64,000 bases of DNA, taken from positions 434,001-498,000 of the forward strand of contig NZ_VLTK01000001.1 in assembly GCF_007558825.1 (NCBI RefSeq). Direction: 5' to 3'. Below the pieces are notes generated by a model. That model was not told the origin of the DNA. It ran no database searches and saw only the letters and a program-made list of their open reading frames with translations. The position numbers and the translations under genes are program-made. Positions 35,426 through 45,176 of this stretch are shown here, one piece after another (position 1 is the stretch's first letter; every line of letters starts with the position of its first letter). The DNA is from Brevibacterium aurantiacum (GTDB lineage Bacteria > Actinomycetota > Actinomycetes > Actinomycetales > Brevibacteriaceae).

Positions 35426-36088
35426 GTGAGATCAACCAACGGCCGCAACAACATCCTCCGCTCGGCTCGGGACACCTTCGCCGCAAAGGGATTCGACGGT
35501 GCCTCCATCCGCGATATCGCACAGGCCGCAGGACTGAGCCTGTCCGCACTCTACTATTACTTCCCGTCCAAGCAGGAAGCTCTCTACGAGCTCGTGCACA
35601 CGGCGTACACCTGGTACAGCGAGCACAGCCGAGCCGCCATCGCCGAGGTGGGCGATGATCCGACCGAGCAGCTGACCGTGGCCGTGCGCTACCTGGCTCG
35701 GTACCGGATGGAGAATGTCTCGGTGTCCACAGTGCTGCTGCGCGACACCGAACGGCTGACCGGTGACAATGCCGCTCGCGTGAAAGAACTCCAGCGTGAG
35801 GCACGAGTCATCATGGGCGACATCGTCCAAGCCGGCATCGACGCCGGGACGTTCCAGGTCGACAGTGCGCAGCTTGTCACGCGTGCGATCCACTCGATCT
35901 GCAATTCGCTCTCACTCTGGTACCAACCCACCGGCGACCTGACTCCCGATGTCATCGAGCGCGATTTCACTCAGTATTCCCTGCGCATCCTCGGCATCGA
36001 CCCCAGCGCAGAAGAGCTTGACCGGCTCATGGCGCTGCCGATCAGCCAGGCAGGCATGCTCGACTTCATCTCCGACGACCAGGCCTGA
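35426..36088 (+). CDS. TetR-family regulator
   Basis: A 220-residue repressor. The HTH is textbook: ILRSARDTFAAKGFDGASIRD, then IAQAAGLSLSALYYYFPSKQ. The ligand domain is of the TetR_C_33/KstR-like group often linked to acyl-CoA or steroid/fatty-acid metabolism. The GTG at 35426 is selected because AAGGAG (35410) lies 10 bases before it; the frame is open further upstream without similarity. It probably controls itself and the divergent FMN reductase via the palindrome at 35201. Confidence 0.88.
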   Translation: MRSTNGRNNILRSARDTFAAKGFDGASIRDIAQAAGLSLSALYYYFPSKQEALYELVHTAYTWYSEHSRAAIAEVGDDPTEQLTVAVRYLARYRMENVSVSTVLLRDTERLTGDNAARVKELQREARVIMGDIVQAGIDAGTFQVDSAQLVTRAIHSICNSLSLWYQPTGDLTPDVIERDFTQYSLRILGIDPSAEELDRLMALPISQAGMLDFISDDQA

Positions 36089-36122
36089 CCCCGCGACGGC
36101 CAGGCCCACGTCGCTATATTCG

Positions 36123-36172
36123 CCCGAAGGGACTAAACACGCGCGGCGCCGGGCGTGTTTAGTCCCTTCGGG
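36123..36172. terminator. Perfect 20-bp-stem terminator
   Basis: CCCGAAGGGACTAAACACGC and its exact complement surround a 10-base loop, followed on the plus strand by TATTTTTG. It ends the TetR transcript and lies 29 bp past the stop of the convergent peptide-importer operon. Confidence 0.92.
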
Positions 36173-36200
36173 TATTTTTGTCGCTAGTTCGGACCGTCGC

Positions 36201-37991
36201 TCAGCCGGCCGTGGTGCGCAGGCCGCGGGCGAGTCCCCGGCGTTTGGCCTGCTCGTCCGGGTCGGGCACCGGCAGCGAGGCGATGAGTCGCTTCGTGTAG
36301 TCGTTGCTCGGTGACCCGAGCACCTGCTCACCCGTGCCTTCCTCCAGCAGCTCACCGTGGAACAGCACTCCGATGCGGTCGGAGAGCATGTCGACGACAG
36401 CCAGATCGTGGCTGATGAACAAGGCGGCGAAATCGAACCTGTTCTGCAGCTCGACGAACAGCTCGAGCACCTTGGCCTGCACCGACACATCCAGGGCAGA
36501 GGTCGGCTCATCGGCGACGAGCAACTCCGGATCGAGTGCGAGACCGCGGGCAAGGGAAGCCCTCTGGCGCTGGCCGCCCGAGAGTTCGTGCGGGTACCTG
36601 GCACCGTAGGCCTTCGGCAGCCGCACCGAGTCGAGCAGTTCGAGCACGCGCTTCTCACGGTCCCTCGGCGACATGTCCCGCTGGTGGATGGCGAACGGCT
36701 CTGCCACGCACTCACCGATCGTCAGGTGCGGGTTGAATGAGGCCGCCGGGTCCTGGAACACGAATCCGATGCGGCGCCTGATCGGAGAGAAGGCGCGTTC
36801 CTTGAATCCGACCATCTCGTGCCCGAGCACCTTGAGGCTGCCTCCACTGGCCCTGGTCAGGCCTGCGATGGCACGCCCGATCGTGGTCTTGCCCGATCCT
36901 GATTCGCCGACCAGACCGTAGACCTCGCCGGCCTTGATGTCGAAGCTGACCGAGGACACCGCCTGGAAGTCCGACCGTCCGAATCCTCCCGGATAGACGA
37001 TGTCGAGGTTACGGGCAACGACGATGGATTCGCGTTCATCCCGAGGTTTGCCGGGGTCCGCATCAGCGCCGGCGGAGTCGCCTGCGGAGTCGCCGGCAGA
37101 TTCGCGGGCGGATTCACCGGCGCGATCCTGCTTCGCCGAGGCGGCAGCGGCCTTGCGGCTGCCGACGACCGTTGACCCCAAGCGAGGAACGGCGCCGAGG
37201 AGGTCGCGCGTGTACTGCTCCTTCGGGTCGCTGAAGAGCTGCTTGACCGACGAGACCTCGACGAGGTCTCCGCGATACATCACAGCCACGCGGTCGGCGA
37301 GATCGGCGACAACGCCCATGTTGTGGGTGATGAGCACGATCGCGGTTCCCGTCTCATCGCGCAGGTCACGCAGCAGGTCGAGGATCTCGGCCTGAACGGT
37401 GACGTCGAGAGCGGTCGTCGGCTCGTCGGCGACGATGAGCTCGGCGCCGAGGGCGAGCGCCATGGCGATGACGATGCGCTGCTTCTGTCCACCGGAGAAC
37501 TGGTGCGGGTAGTAGTCGAAGCGGTTCTGCGCATCGGGGATCCCGACCTGTTCCATGGCGGTGATGACCTTGGCCTTGAGTTCGGCCTTGCTCGCCCGCC
37601 GGTGGTGGGCGCGCAGGCCTTCGGCGATCTGCCATCCCACCGTGTAGACGGGGTTGAGTGCCGTCGAAGGCTCTTGGAACACCATCGACACATCTGTTCC
37701 GCGCATCTTGCGCAGCTGTTCCCCGGAGACGCTGAGCACGTCCTCGCCGGAGACGATGACTGCACCCGATCGCTGGGCGGTCTCGGGCAGGAGTCCGAGG
37801 ATGGATCGTGCGGTCACGGTCTTGCCCGAGCCGGATTCGCCCACGATCGCGAGCACTTCACCCGGAGTCACCGACAGCGACACGTCCTTGACGGCGTGCA
37901 CATCACCACCGTCGGTGGAGAAGGTGACATTGAGGCTCTCGACGTCGAGGATGGATTTGGCTGTGTTCGTTTCGTTCACGTTCTCACTCAT
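36201..37991 (-). CDS. Fused dipeptide/oligopeptide ABC transporter ATPase (DppD-DppF)
   Basis: A 596-residue protein with two complete ABC ATPase domains. Domain 1 (about 15-260) has Walker A GESGSGKTVTARS, signature FSGGQKQRI and Walker B LIVADEPTTALD. Domain 2 (about 330-575) has GESGSGKTTIGRA, LSGGQRQRASL and LLVADEPTSALD. The linker is a low-complexity Ala/Asp/Ser stretch (SAGDSAGDSAGADAD). It energises peptide uptake with the two permeases and lipoprotein encoded upstream. ATG 37991 shares one base with the permease stop (GTG 37994 is an alternative with a 4-base overlap). Confidence 0.92.
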   Translation of the reverse strand: MSENVNETNTAKSILDVESLNVTFSTDGGDVHAVKDVSLSVTPGEVLAIVGESGSGKTVTARSILGLLPETAQRSGAVIVSGEDVLSVSGEQLRKMRGTDVSMVFQEPSTALNPVYTVGWQIAEGLRAHHRRASKAELKAKVITAMEQVGIPDAQNRFDYYPHQFSGGQKQRIVIAMALALGAELIVADEPTTALDVTVQAEILDLLRDLRDETGTAIVLITHNMGVVADLADRVAVMYRGDLVEVSSVKQLFSDPKEQYTRDLLGAVPRLGSTVVGSRKAAAASAKQDRAGESARESAGDSAGDSAGADADPGKPRDERESIVVARNLDIVYPGGFGRSDFQAVSSVSFDIKAGEVYGLVGESGSGKTTIGRAIAGLTRASGGSLKVLGHEMVGFKERAFSPIRRRIGFVFQDPAASFNPHLTIGECVAEPFAIHQRDMSPRDREKRVLELLDSVRLPKAYGARYPHELSGGQRQRASLARGLALDPELLVADEPTSALDVSVQAKVLELFVELQNRFDFAALFISHDLAVVDMLSDRIGVLFHGELLEEGTGEQVLGSPSNDYTKRLIASLPVPDPDEQAKRRGLARGLRTTAG

Positions 37992-39028
37992 CACTTGGCA
38001 TCCTTCGTCTTCGCTTTGCGGCGCACCCGCAGACGCGGATCGTTGAGGTCGTTCATCGACTCACCGACGAGGGTGATGCCCAGGACCGTGAGCACGATGG
38101 TCAGACCCGGGTAGACCGAAGTCCACCACACACCGCTGGTGACATCGGGCAGTGCCTTGTTGAGGTCATAGCCCCATTCCGACGCCGAGGTGGGTTCGAT
38201 TCCGAAGCCCAGGAACCCCAGTCCCGCCAAGGTCAGAATCGCCTCGGAGGAGTTGAGGGTGAAGATCAGCGGCAGGGTGCGTGTGGCATTGCGGAAGATG
38301 TGCTTCGAGATGATCCTGGTCTTCGAAGCGCCGAGGACGATCGCGGACTCCACGAAGGGTTCTGCTTTGAGTCGCAGAGTCTCGGCGCGGACGACGCGGA
38401 AGTACTGCGGGATGAAGACCACGGTGATCGAAAACGCGGCCGCGGCGATGCCGCCCCACGCGCTCGACTGGCCCCCGGAGATCGCAATCGACATGACCAG
38501 GGCCAGCAGCAGGGTCGGGAAGGCGTAGACCGCATCGGCGATGACGACGAGGATTCGGTCGAGCCAGCCACCGAGGTAGCCCGAGACAAGCCCCAGGATG
38601 ACACCGGCGAAGAGCGACATGATCACAGCGACGATGATCACGGCCACCGCGGTCTGGGCTCCCCAGACGACGCGGGAGAACACGTCGTAGCCACCTACTG
38701 TGGTGCCCCAGATGTGGGTTCCGCCGGGCGGCAGCTTCGATCCGAAGTTGCCTTCGGCGGTGCCAAGCTGATTGAACCCGTATGGGGCGATGAGCGGGGC
38801 GAATACTGCGCAGATGAGGACGATGCCGCACAGGATGAGTCCCGTGATGAGCATTCCTCGCTGCAGACCGACCGATTGGCGCAGATGGGAGACGATCGGC
38901 AGGCGGTTGAACCAGGATTTCTTGGCCTTGTCGTCATACGCGATAGCAGGGACACCGGAACCGGGGGCCACCTCGGCGAGGCTCTCATTACTGCCAGGAG
39001 CCTGGGATGTGTTGTCTGGAGTGGACAT
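37991..39028 (-). CDS. Peptide ABC transporter permease (DppC type)
   Basis: A 345-residue permease: a polar N-terminus of about 65 residues, then six helices of the BPD_transp_1 fold. The coupling helix motif reads VLGASKTRIISKHIFRNATR (EAA loop), and the C-terminal GMxxL-like part is LTVLGITLVGESMNDLNDPR. It pairs with the upstream DppB-type permease (single-base junction) and the fused ATPase downstream. Confidence 0.92.
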   Translation of the reverse strand: MSTPDNTSQAPGSNESLAEVAPGSGVPAIAYDDKAKKSWFNRLPIVSHLRQSVGLQRGMLITGLILCGIVLICAVFAPLIAPYGFNQLGTAEGNFGSKLPPGGTHIWGTTVGGYDVFSRVVWGAQTAVAVIIVAVIMSLFAGVILGLVSGYLGGWLDRILVVIADAVYAFPTLLLALVMSIAISGGQSSAWGGIAAAAFSITVVFIPQYFRVVRAETLRLKAEPFVESAIVLGASKTRIISKHIFRNATRTLPLIFTLNSSEAILTLAGLGFLGFGIEPTSASEWGYDLNKALPDVTSGVWWTSVYPGLTIVLTVLGITLVGESMNDLNDPRLRVRRKAKTKDAK

Positions 39029-40119
39029 CAGTACCTCACTCGGGGGTCGATGAAGGCGGCGATGACGTCGACGAGGAAGTTGGTCAGCGCCACGATGATG
39101 GCGAGGAAGACCACGATTCCCTGAACGGCCACGAAGTCACGGGCGGTGAGGTATTCGGCGAGCTTGAAGCCCAGTCCCTTCCATTCGAACGTCGTCTCCG
39201 TGAGCACGGCACCGGCGAGCATCAGTGCGATCTGCATGCCCATGACGGTGATGATCGGGATCAGCGCCGGACGGTAGGCGTGCTTGGTGACCAGCCGGAA
39301 TTCGGAGATGCCTCGGGAGCGGCCCGAGTCGATGTACTGCTGACCCAGCGTGCCGATGAGGTTCGTGCGCACCAGCCGGAGGAAGACTCCTGCCGTGAGC
39401 ACACCGAGGGCGATGGCAGGCAGAACCGCGTGGGCGAGCACATCGCCGAGGACTTCGACGTTTCCGATGCGGATCGCATCGATGATGTAGAACCGGGTGG
39501 GACCGACCACGCCCGACATGATGTACTCGGTCTCGGTGGTGCCGCGACCGGCGACGGGCAGGATCGGCAGAAAGACGCCGAAGACCAGCTTGAGGATCAT
39601 GCCGGCGAAGAACACCGGGGTGGCGTAGCCGAGGATCGCAAGGATGCGAAGCGCGGCATCGGGTGCCTTGTCGCGGTGGTAGGCGGCGAGCATCCCGAGC
39701 GGGATGCCGATGATGAACGCGACGATGAGGGCATAGAAGACGAGCTCGACGGTCGCGGTTCCGTAGTTGAGGAGGATCGACGAGACCGGCTGTCCATCGG
39801 AGATCGCGGTGCCGAAGTCGCCCTTGAGCAGATTGCCCATGTACTCGAGGTACTGGACGAGGATCGGTCGGTCATAGCCGGCGGCGTGGATGCGCTCGGC
39901 CAGCTGGTCCGTGGTCAGGCGCCCGCCCATTGATGCGGAGATCGGGTCGCCGGTGATCCTCATCAGGAAGAAGACGAGTGTGGTGAGGATGAAGATGGTG
40001 GGAATGATGAGGAGAAATCGGATGAGGACGTAGCGTCCCAGTCCGCCTCCCGAGGGCTTCTTCACCGCGACCGAGGTCTCGGCGGCTTCTGCCCCTGGTT
40101 CGCTGATGGCTGCAGTCAT
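39028..40119 (-). CDS. Peptide ABC transporter permease (DppB type)
   Basis: A 363-residue permease. The DppB signature regions are LIRFLLIIPTIFILTTLVFF in helix 1, the extracytoplasmic loop MGGRLTTDQLAERIHAAGYD, and the EAA loop SRGISEFRLVTKHAYRPALI. ATG 40119 has AAGGAA 5 bases before it; an in-frame extension upstream is rejected. Two stem-loops separate it from the lipoprotein gene upstream. Confidence 0.92.
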   Translation of the reverse strand: MTAAISEPGAEAAETSVAVKKPSGGGLGRYVLIRFLLIIPTIFILTTLVFFLMRITGDPISASMGGRLTTDQLAERIHAAGYDRPILVQYLEYMGNLLKGDFGTAISDGQPVSSILLNYGTATVELVFYALIVAFIIGIPLGMLAAYHRDKAPDAALRILAILGYATPVFFAGMILKLVFGVFLPILPVAGRGTTETEYIMSGVVGPTRFYIIDAIRIGNVEVLGDVLAHAVLPAIALGVLTAGVFLRLVRTNLIGTLGQQYIDSGRSRGISEFRLVTKHAYRPALIPIITVMGMQIALMLAGAVLTETTFEWKGLGFKLAEYLTARDFVAVQGIVVFLAIIVALTNFLVDVIAAFIDPRVRY

Positions 40120-40226
40120 GTGTTCCTTCGTTGCTGGCGTCGACGCTCGAAGATCTCGCGTGCCGACGTGGTTCTCGTTCGGTGCCACAGGGTGCGGACA
40201 CGGCCTGATGCCGGTGCGAACGCACC

Positions 40227-40266
40227 ACGAGGTGCAGGTGGGCCAGACGGCTCACCTGCACCTCGT
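40227..40266. terminator. Stem-loop between the binding-protein and permease genes
   Basis: ACGAGGTGCAGGTG and its perfect 14-base complement with a 12-base loop. It lies within the operon, 80 bp past the lipoprotein stop on the minus strand, with no T-tract. It may act as a partial terminator or mRNA-stabilising element giving more binding protein than permease. Confidence 0.7.
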
Positions 40267-40268
40267 AT

Positions 40269-40292
40269 CGACGATCAGTTCGTTGATCGTCG
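40269..40292. other. Second stem-loop in the same gap
   Basis: CGACGATCA and its complement TGATCGTCG with a 6-base loop, two bases from the larger stem-loop and 54 bp past the lipoprotein stop. Confidence 0.6.
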
Positions 40293-40345
40293 GAGCATCG
40301 CCGCGCGCGCTCTCACGCCGATGGCGACGCGTGTGGTTCGCGCTC

Positions 40346-41977
40346 TCACTTGCTCAGCAGTGCCAAACGGAACTGGAACGCAGGGTCGAGGGTGTCATCG
40401 ACGCCCTTGACGTCCTTGCCGGACACCGCGATCTGGTTGCCCTGAAGGAGCGGCAGGGTCGGCAGCTCTTCAGCGAGCTGACCCTGGATCTTCTTCAGCG
40501 CTTCCGCACGCTTGCCCTTGTCGTCGATGGAGGACTGAGCGTTCAGCGCCTTGTTCATCGACTTGTTCCTGTAGTTGTTGTCCAGGAAGCTCGGGGTCTC
40601 CTCTGTGTCATAGAAGAACGGCACGAGATAGTTGTCCGCGTCCGAGTAGTCCGGGAACCAACCCAGCTGGTACATCGGGTAGGAGTCGGCGGTGCGGTCC
40701 TTGTTGTACTGCACCCATTCGGTCGACTGGAGGTTGACCTTGAACAGCCCCGTCTTGTCCAGCTGGTCCTTGACCAAGGCGTATTCGTCGCCCGATGAGG
40801 GACCGTAGTGGTCGGGGTTGTACTGGAGGTTGAGCTTGACCGGGGTCTTGACACCGGCGTCTTTGAGGGCTTTCTTGGCTTTGTCGACGTCGGCGCCTCC
40901 CTTCCCGTCTCCGTATTCCGACTTCAGAGGCTCGTCGGCTCCCGGCAGTCCGTCGGGGACGTGGGAGTACAACGGGGTGAAGGTGTCCTTGTAGACCTGC
41001 GAGGCGATGGCCTGACGGTCGACGGAATCGGCCATGGCCTGGCGCACTGCCAGCGACTTCTTCTCATCGGCCTCATCGGTCTTCGGGCCGAAGGGCATCG
41101 TCTCCATGTTGAACACGATGTAGCGGATCTCGCCACCGGGCCCCTTGTGGACCTTGAGGTCTTCCTTGGTGCCGAGGTCTTCGATGTCGGTGGCCGACAG
41201 CGAGCGCCAGGCCACGTCGATCTTGCCCTCTTGGACCTCGAGCTTCATGTTGTTCGCGTCCGAGAAGTACTTCATCTGCACGGTCTCGGTCTTCGCGGGC
41301 TCGATGAAGCCTTCATAGTCGGGGTTGGCCTTATAGGTCAGCAGCTCATTGAACTTGAAGCCGTCGATCGTGTACGGACCAGCGAAGGCCTTGCCATCGA
41401 CGATGGCCTGGTTTTCGGTGATCTTGTCCGGCTCGAACACGTCCTCATCGACAATGGGTCCTGCGGCGCTGGCCAGCACACCCGGCCAGGTCTGGTCGTT
41501 CTTGCGCTTGAGGTTGAAGACGACGGTCTGCTCGTCCGGGGTTTCGACCGACTTCAGACCGCCGAGAAGGGACGAAGGCCCGTTCGGATCCTGAATCTTC
41601 AGCTGTCGTTCGAAGGAGAACTTCACGTCCGAGGAGGTGAGTTCGTTTCCGTTGGCGTACTTCAGCCCCTCTTTGAGTTTGACCTCGTATTTCGTCGGTT
41701 CACTGAAATCAGCTGATTCAGCGATGGAGGGGTTGAGGTCTGCCGTGCCCGGCTTGTAGGCCAAGATGAACGGGTAGACCTGCTGTTCGACGAGCGAGCT
41801 TCCGTTGTCATAGGCACCGGCCGGGTCGAGAGCGACAACCTTGTCCGTGGTGCCCACTGTGAGGGAACCACCGCCCTCTTCGCCGTCTCCACCAGTTGTC
41901 GAGGTCGAGCATGCCGAGAGTAGCAAAGCGCCGGCAGCGGCGATGGCCACTGCCTTTGCACCAGTTCGACGTTTCAT
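40346..41977 (-). CDS. Peptide ABC transporter substrate-binding lipoprotein
   Basis: A 543-residue SBP_bac_5 (DppA/OppA-like) protein. The lipoprotein signal is clear: MKRRTGAKAVAIAAAGALLL then the lipobox LSAC (Cys about residue 24), followed by a Gly/Ser/Glu linker. Family segments include LTSSDVKFSFERQ, KNDQTWPG, IRYIVFNMETMPF and YPMYQLGWFPDYSDADNY. It would be anchored outside the cell membrane and deliver peptides to the permeases. ATG 41977 with AAGGAA just upstream; first gene of the operon. Confidence 0.93.
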   Translation of the reverse strand: MKRRTGAKAVAIAAAGALLLSACSTSTTGGDGEEGGGSLTVGTTDKVVALDPAGAYDNGSSLVEQQVYPFILAYKPGTADLNPSIAESADFSEPTKYEVKLKEGLKYANGNELTSSDVKFSFERQLKIQDPNGPSSLLGGLKSVETPDEQTVVFNLKRKNDQTWPGVLASAAGPIVDEDVFEPDKITENQAIVDGKAFAGPYTIDGFKFNELLTYKANPDYEGFIEPAKTETVQMKYFSDANNMKLEVQEGKIDVAWRSLSATDIEDLGTKEDLKVHKGPGGEIRYIVFNMETMPFGPKTDEADEKKSLAVRQAMADSVDRQAIASQVYKDTFTPLYSHVPDGLPGADEPLKSEYGDGKGGADVDKAKKALKDAGVKTPVKLNLQYNPDHYGPSSGDEYALVKDQLDKTGLFKVNLQSTEWVQYNKDRTADSYPMYQLGWFPDYSDADNYLVPFFYDTEETPSFLDNNYRNKSMNKALNAQSSIDDKGKRAEALKKIQGQLAEELPTLPLLQGNQIAVSGKDVKGVDDTLDPAFQFRLALLSK

Positions 41978-42325
41978 TGTGTTCCTTGTCATCCAAAGTG
42001 CTCTCCGTGTCGTCTTTGCTCGGAGAGATCCGCACCACATCTTACGGTTCGCGTCCCAAATAGTGAACTTCACAGTATGATTCCGCCCACTCTGTCACCA
42101 CATTGAAATGTGCCGATGGCCTCATGGAAATCGGCGTCCGGGCTGATTTTCCGGGCCGTGACCACCGGATTTGCGTCACGAGTCACAATCCGTTTGACTT
42201 ATGAAGTCGATCACAGAGAAAACTCATGCCCCTTTCCGTGATCGCCCATATAAATGCCTGATCCAGCTCACTGCCGGATCCCGCCCAATGGTCAATCCCG
42301 TCTTTTGCCTCCTGATTGGAGAAGC
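41978..42325. other. Divergent promoter region between peptide importer and AGCS symporter
   Basis: 348 bp without a gene. It holds a small perfect palindrome GTGAACTTCAC (42063), a -10-like TATAAA on the plus strand at 42249 and a TTGACT at 42194. No RNA gene or riboswitch is recognised. Confidence 0.55.
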
Positions 42326-43864
42326 ATGTCTGCAGTCCTCGAATGGCTCAACAACATCATCTGGTCGTCTGCCCTCGTCTACCTGTGCCTCGGCGCCGGT
42401 GTCTACTTTACGATCCGTTCCCGCGCCGTCCAGATCCGACAGATCAAAGCCATCTTCACCCAGATGTTCCGTGGCAAGAGCTCCGATGAAGGCGTCTCCT
42501 CGTTCCAGGCGCTGGCGATATCGCTGGCCGGTCGAGTAGGCGTCGGCAACATCGCCGGCGTCGCCACAGCCATCGGCTTCGGCGGGCCCGGTGCCATCGT
42601 GTGGATGTGGATCTCCGCGCTGCTGGGCGCGTCGACCTCCTATGTCGAATCAACGCTTGGCCAGGTGTTCAAGGAGCAGGACCCCAAGACCGGCGAATAC
42701 CGCGGTGGCCCGGCCTACTACATCGAGAAGGCCTACCGCCATACCAAGGCCAAAGGACTGTTCAAGGTCTACGGCATGGTCTTCGCAGCAGTGACGGTCA
42801 TGGCCATGAGCTTCATGCTCCCCGGCATCCAGTCCAACGCGATCTCCGGTGCCGTCGAGAACGCCTGGGGCACTCCGACCTGGGTGACTGCGATCATCCT
42901 CGCCGTGATCATGGGCTTCATCGTCATCGGCGGAGTCAAGCGCATCGCGCACTTCGCCTCTTTGGCAGTGCCCTTTATGGCCGTCATCTACATCATCGCC
43001 GCGATCGCAGTGACCCTGATCAACGCCGACCAGATCATTCCGGTCTTCGAGCTCGTGTTCAAGTCCGCCTTCGGCATCGACGCCGGACCAGAAGCCGCCT
43101 TCGGCGGAATCATCGGCATGGCCGTCCAGTGGGGCGTCCAGCGCGGAATCTACTCGAACGAAGCCGGCCAGGGCACCGGACCTCACGCTGCTGCCGCCGC
43201 CGAGGTCTCACACCCGTCGAAGCAGGGCCTCGTCCAGGCAGGATCGGTCTACATCGACACCCTGTTCGTGTGCTCCGCAACCGCGTTCATGATCCTCTCC
43301 ACCGGCATGTACAAGGTCTTCGGTGACGATGGTGAGACCATCATCGGAACGGGCCGCGGTCAGATGGTCGAGTCAATCGCTGCGACTCCGGGCGAGAAGT
43401 GGCCGCAGGCCGGTCTCGATACGATGATCTCCGGCCTCGGTGCCGGCTTCATCGCGATCTCGATCTTCCTCTTCGCCCTGACGACGATCGTCGCCTACTA
43501 CTACATGGCCGAGACCAACCTGGTCTACCTGCTGGGCCGACTCAAGAACCCCCTGGCACTGACCATCGGCAAGCGCGCCCTGCAGGTGCTCATCCTCATC
43601 GCCGTCGCCGTCGGCGCGATGTCGGCCTCCGGCAGCGCTTGGGCCCTGGGCGATATCGGCGTTGGCCTCATGGCCTGGCTCAACATCATCGCGATCCTCA
43701 TCCTGCAGGGTCCGGCCTTCAAGCTCCTCCGGGACTTCGAACGTCAGAGGAAGCAGGGCCTGGATCCGGTCTTCGATCCCAAGGCGCTCGACATCCGGAA
43801 TGCCGATTTCTGGGACAAGCGCATGGCCAAGGTGAAGTCGGGAGAAGCAGTCTCGGAGGGCTGA
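42326..43864 (+). CDS. AGCS-family amino acid (alanine/glycine):Na+ symporter
   Basis: A 512-residue symporter with about 11 helices. Diagnostic AGCS stretches are GRVGVGNIAGVATAIGFGGP, the WGVQRGIYSNEAGQGTGPH loop and ALGDIGVGLMAWLNIIAI. It takes up alanine or glycine, driven by sodium. ATG 42326 follows TTGGAGAA by about 3-5 bases; upstream in-frame codons lack similarity. Two stem-loops follow the stop (43874 and 43933). Confidence 0.92.
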   Translation: MSAVLEWLNNIIWSSALVYLCLGAGVYFTIRSRAVQIRQIKAIFTQMFRGKSSDEGVSSFQALAISLAGRVGVGNIAGVATAIGFGGPGAIVWMWISALLGASTSYVESTLGQVFKEQDPKTGEYRGGPAYYIEKAYRHTKAKGLFKVYGMVFAAVTVMAMSFMLPGIQSNAISGAVENAWGTPTWVTAIILAVIMGFIVIGGVKRIAHFASLAVPFMAVIYIIAAIAVTLINADQIIPVFELVFKSAFGIDAGPEAAFGGIIGMAVQWGVQRGIYSNEAGQGTGPHAAAAAEVSHPSKQGLVQAGSVYIDTLFVCSATAFMILSTGMYKVFGDDGETIIGTGRGQMVESIAATPGEKWPQAGLDTMISGLGAGFIAISIFLFALTTIVAYYYMAETNLVYLLGRLKNPLALTIGKRALQVLILIAVAVGAMSASGSAWALGDIGVGLMAWLNIIAILILQGPAFKLLRDFERQRKQGLDPVFDPKALDIRNADFWDKRMAKVKSGEAVSEG

Positions 43865-43873
43865 TCACACGCC

Positions 43874-43902
43874 GTCGGTGCCGATCGCAGGTCGGCACCG
43901 AC
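43874..43902. terminator. Terminator 1 after the AGCS gene
   Basis: GTCGGTGCCGA and its perfect 11-base complement, 7-base loop, 9 bp past the stop. Confidence 0.75.
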
Positions 43903-43932
43903 ACCACAATTGAATACACAGCGATGAATGCT

Positions 43933-43968
43933 CGCGAGGTCCGGGACAATGGAGTCCCGGACCTCGCG
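43933..43968. terminator. Terminator 2, between convergent AGCS and aldolase genes
   Basis: CGCGAGGTCCGGGAC and its perfect 15-base complement with a 6-base loop. It probably also ends the aldolase transcript on the minus strand. Confidence 0.85.
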
Positions 43969-44032
43969 TCTTACTGCTATTGCTGTGTCTCTACAAGCTG
44001 CTGTGCTGCTCCGCAGCTTCGACGTGTACTGC

Positions 44033-45055
44033 TTACTTCAGGCTGGTGCCGGCGGAGCCGAGGTTCTGGCAGGCTTCGACGATGCGATCGGCCATGCCGG
44101 CCTCTGCTGCCTTACCGTAGGCGCGCGGGTCGTAGATCTTCTTGTTTCCGACCTCACCGTCGATCTTGAGCACTCCGTCGTAGTTGCGGAACATGTGCTC
44201 GACGACTGGGCGGGTGAAAGCGTACTGAGTGTCCGTGTCGATGTTCATCTTCACGACACCGTGACGTACTGCCTCTGCGATCTCCTCTGCGCTCGAACCC
44301 GAGCCGCCGTGGAAGACGAGATCGAAGGGCTTGTCCTTGCCGACCTGCGCGCCGACGTCGGTCTGGATCTCACCGAGCAGCTCGGGACGCAGCTTCACAT
44401 TGCCCGGCTTGTAGACTCCGTGAACGTTTCCGAAGGTCAGCGCCGTGAGGTAGCGGCCCTTCTCGCCGGATCCCAGGGCCTTGACCGTGGCCAGACCATC
44501 GGCGACCGAGGTGTAGAGCTTCTCGTTGATCTCGTTCTCAACGCCGTCCTCCTCGCCGCCGACGACGCCGACCTCGATCTCAAGGATCGAGTGAGCTGCC
44601 GCCGAGAGCTCGAGCAGCTCCTCGGCGAGGACCAGGTTCTCATCGAGGGGAACGGCCGAGCCGTCCCACATGTGCGACTGGAAGTAGGGCTCGCCGCCGT
44701 TCTTCACGCGTTCGGTCGACAGAGCCAGCAGCGGCTTGACCCATTCTTCGACCTCCTTCTTCGGTGCGTGGTCGGTGTGCAGTGCGATGTTGACGTCGTA
44801 GCTTTTGGCCACCTCGGCGGCGAAGACGGAGAACGCGATGGCACCGCGGACGCGGTCCTTGATCGTCGGGCCGGAGATGTACTCGGCACCGCCGGTCGAG
44901 ATCTGGACGATGCCGTCGGAGCCGGCCTCAGCGAACCCGCGGATGGCCGCGTTGATCGTCTGGGAGGAGGTGCAGTTGATCGCGGGATAGGCGAAGCCCT
45001 CCGACTTCGCCCGGTTGATCATCTCGGAATACACTTCGGGGCTTGCAATGGGCAT
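44033..45055 (-). CDS. fbaA: Class II fructose-bisphosphate aldolase
   Basis: A 340-residue zinc enzyme of glycolysis/gluconeogenesis that cleaves fructose 1,6-bisphosphate. Zinc ligands and active-site residues sit in NIALHTDHAPKKEVEEW, FGNVHGVYKPGNVKL and LVFHGGSGSSAEEI, and the C-terminal KMNIDTDTQYAFTRPV is typical of class IIA. ATG 45055 has AAGGAG 6 bases upstream. Single gene between two terminators. Confidence 0.95.
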   Translation of the reverse strand: MPIASPEVYSEMINRAKSEGFAYPAINCTSSQTINAAIRGFAEAGSDGIVQISTGGAEYISGPTIKDRVRGAIAFSVFAAEVAKSYDVNIALHTDHAPKKEVEEWVKPLLALSTERVKNGGEPYFQSHMWDGSAVPLDENLVLAEELLELSAAAHSILEIEVGVVGGEEDGVENEINEKLYTSVADGLATVKALGSGEKGRYLTALTFGNVHGVYKPGNVKLRPELLGEIQTDVGAQVGKDKPFDLVFHGGSGSSAEEIAEAVRHGVVKMNIDTDTQYAFTRPVVEHMFRNYDGVLKIDGEVGNKKIYDPRAYGKAAEAGMADRIVEACQNLGSAGTSLK

Positions 45056-45176
45056 AGGGGCTCCTTAATCGGTGGATTCGATGCGCTTTCGGTTGCCCCC
45101 AGACTACTCGGTCTCCGGCGGGCGACAGAAGCACTCCCCGCCGTGCACACCAAATTCTCGTCGATGGCCTGTGCAC

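Noticed and set aside
36123..36172. Third member of the 60-bp hairpin family
   Set aside because: Stem sequence is unrelated, total length is 50 bp and a T-tract follows, so it is a normal terminator.
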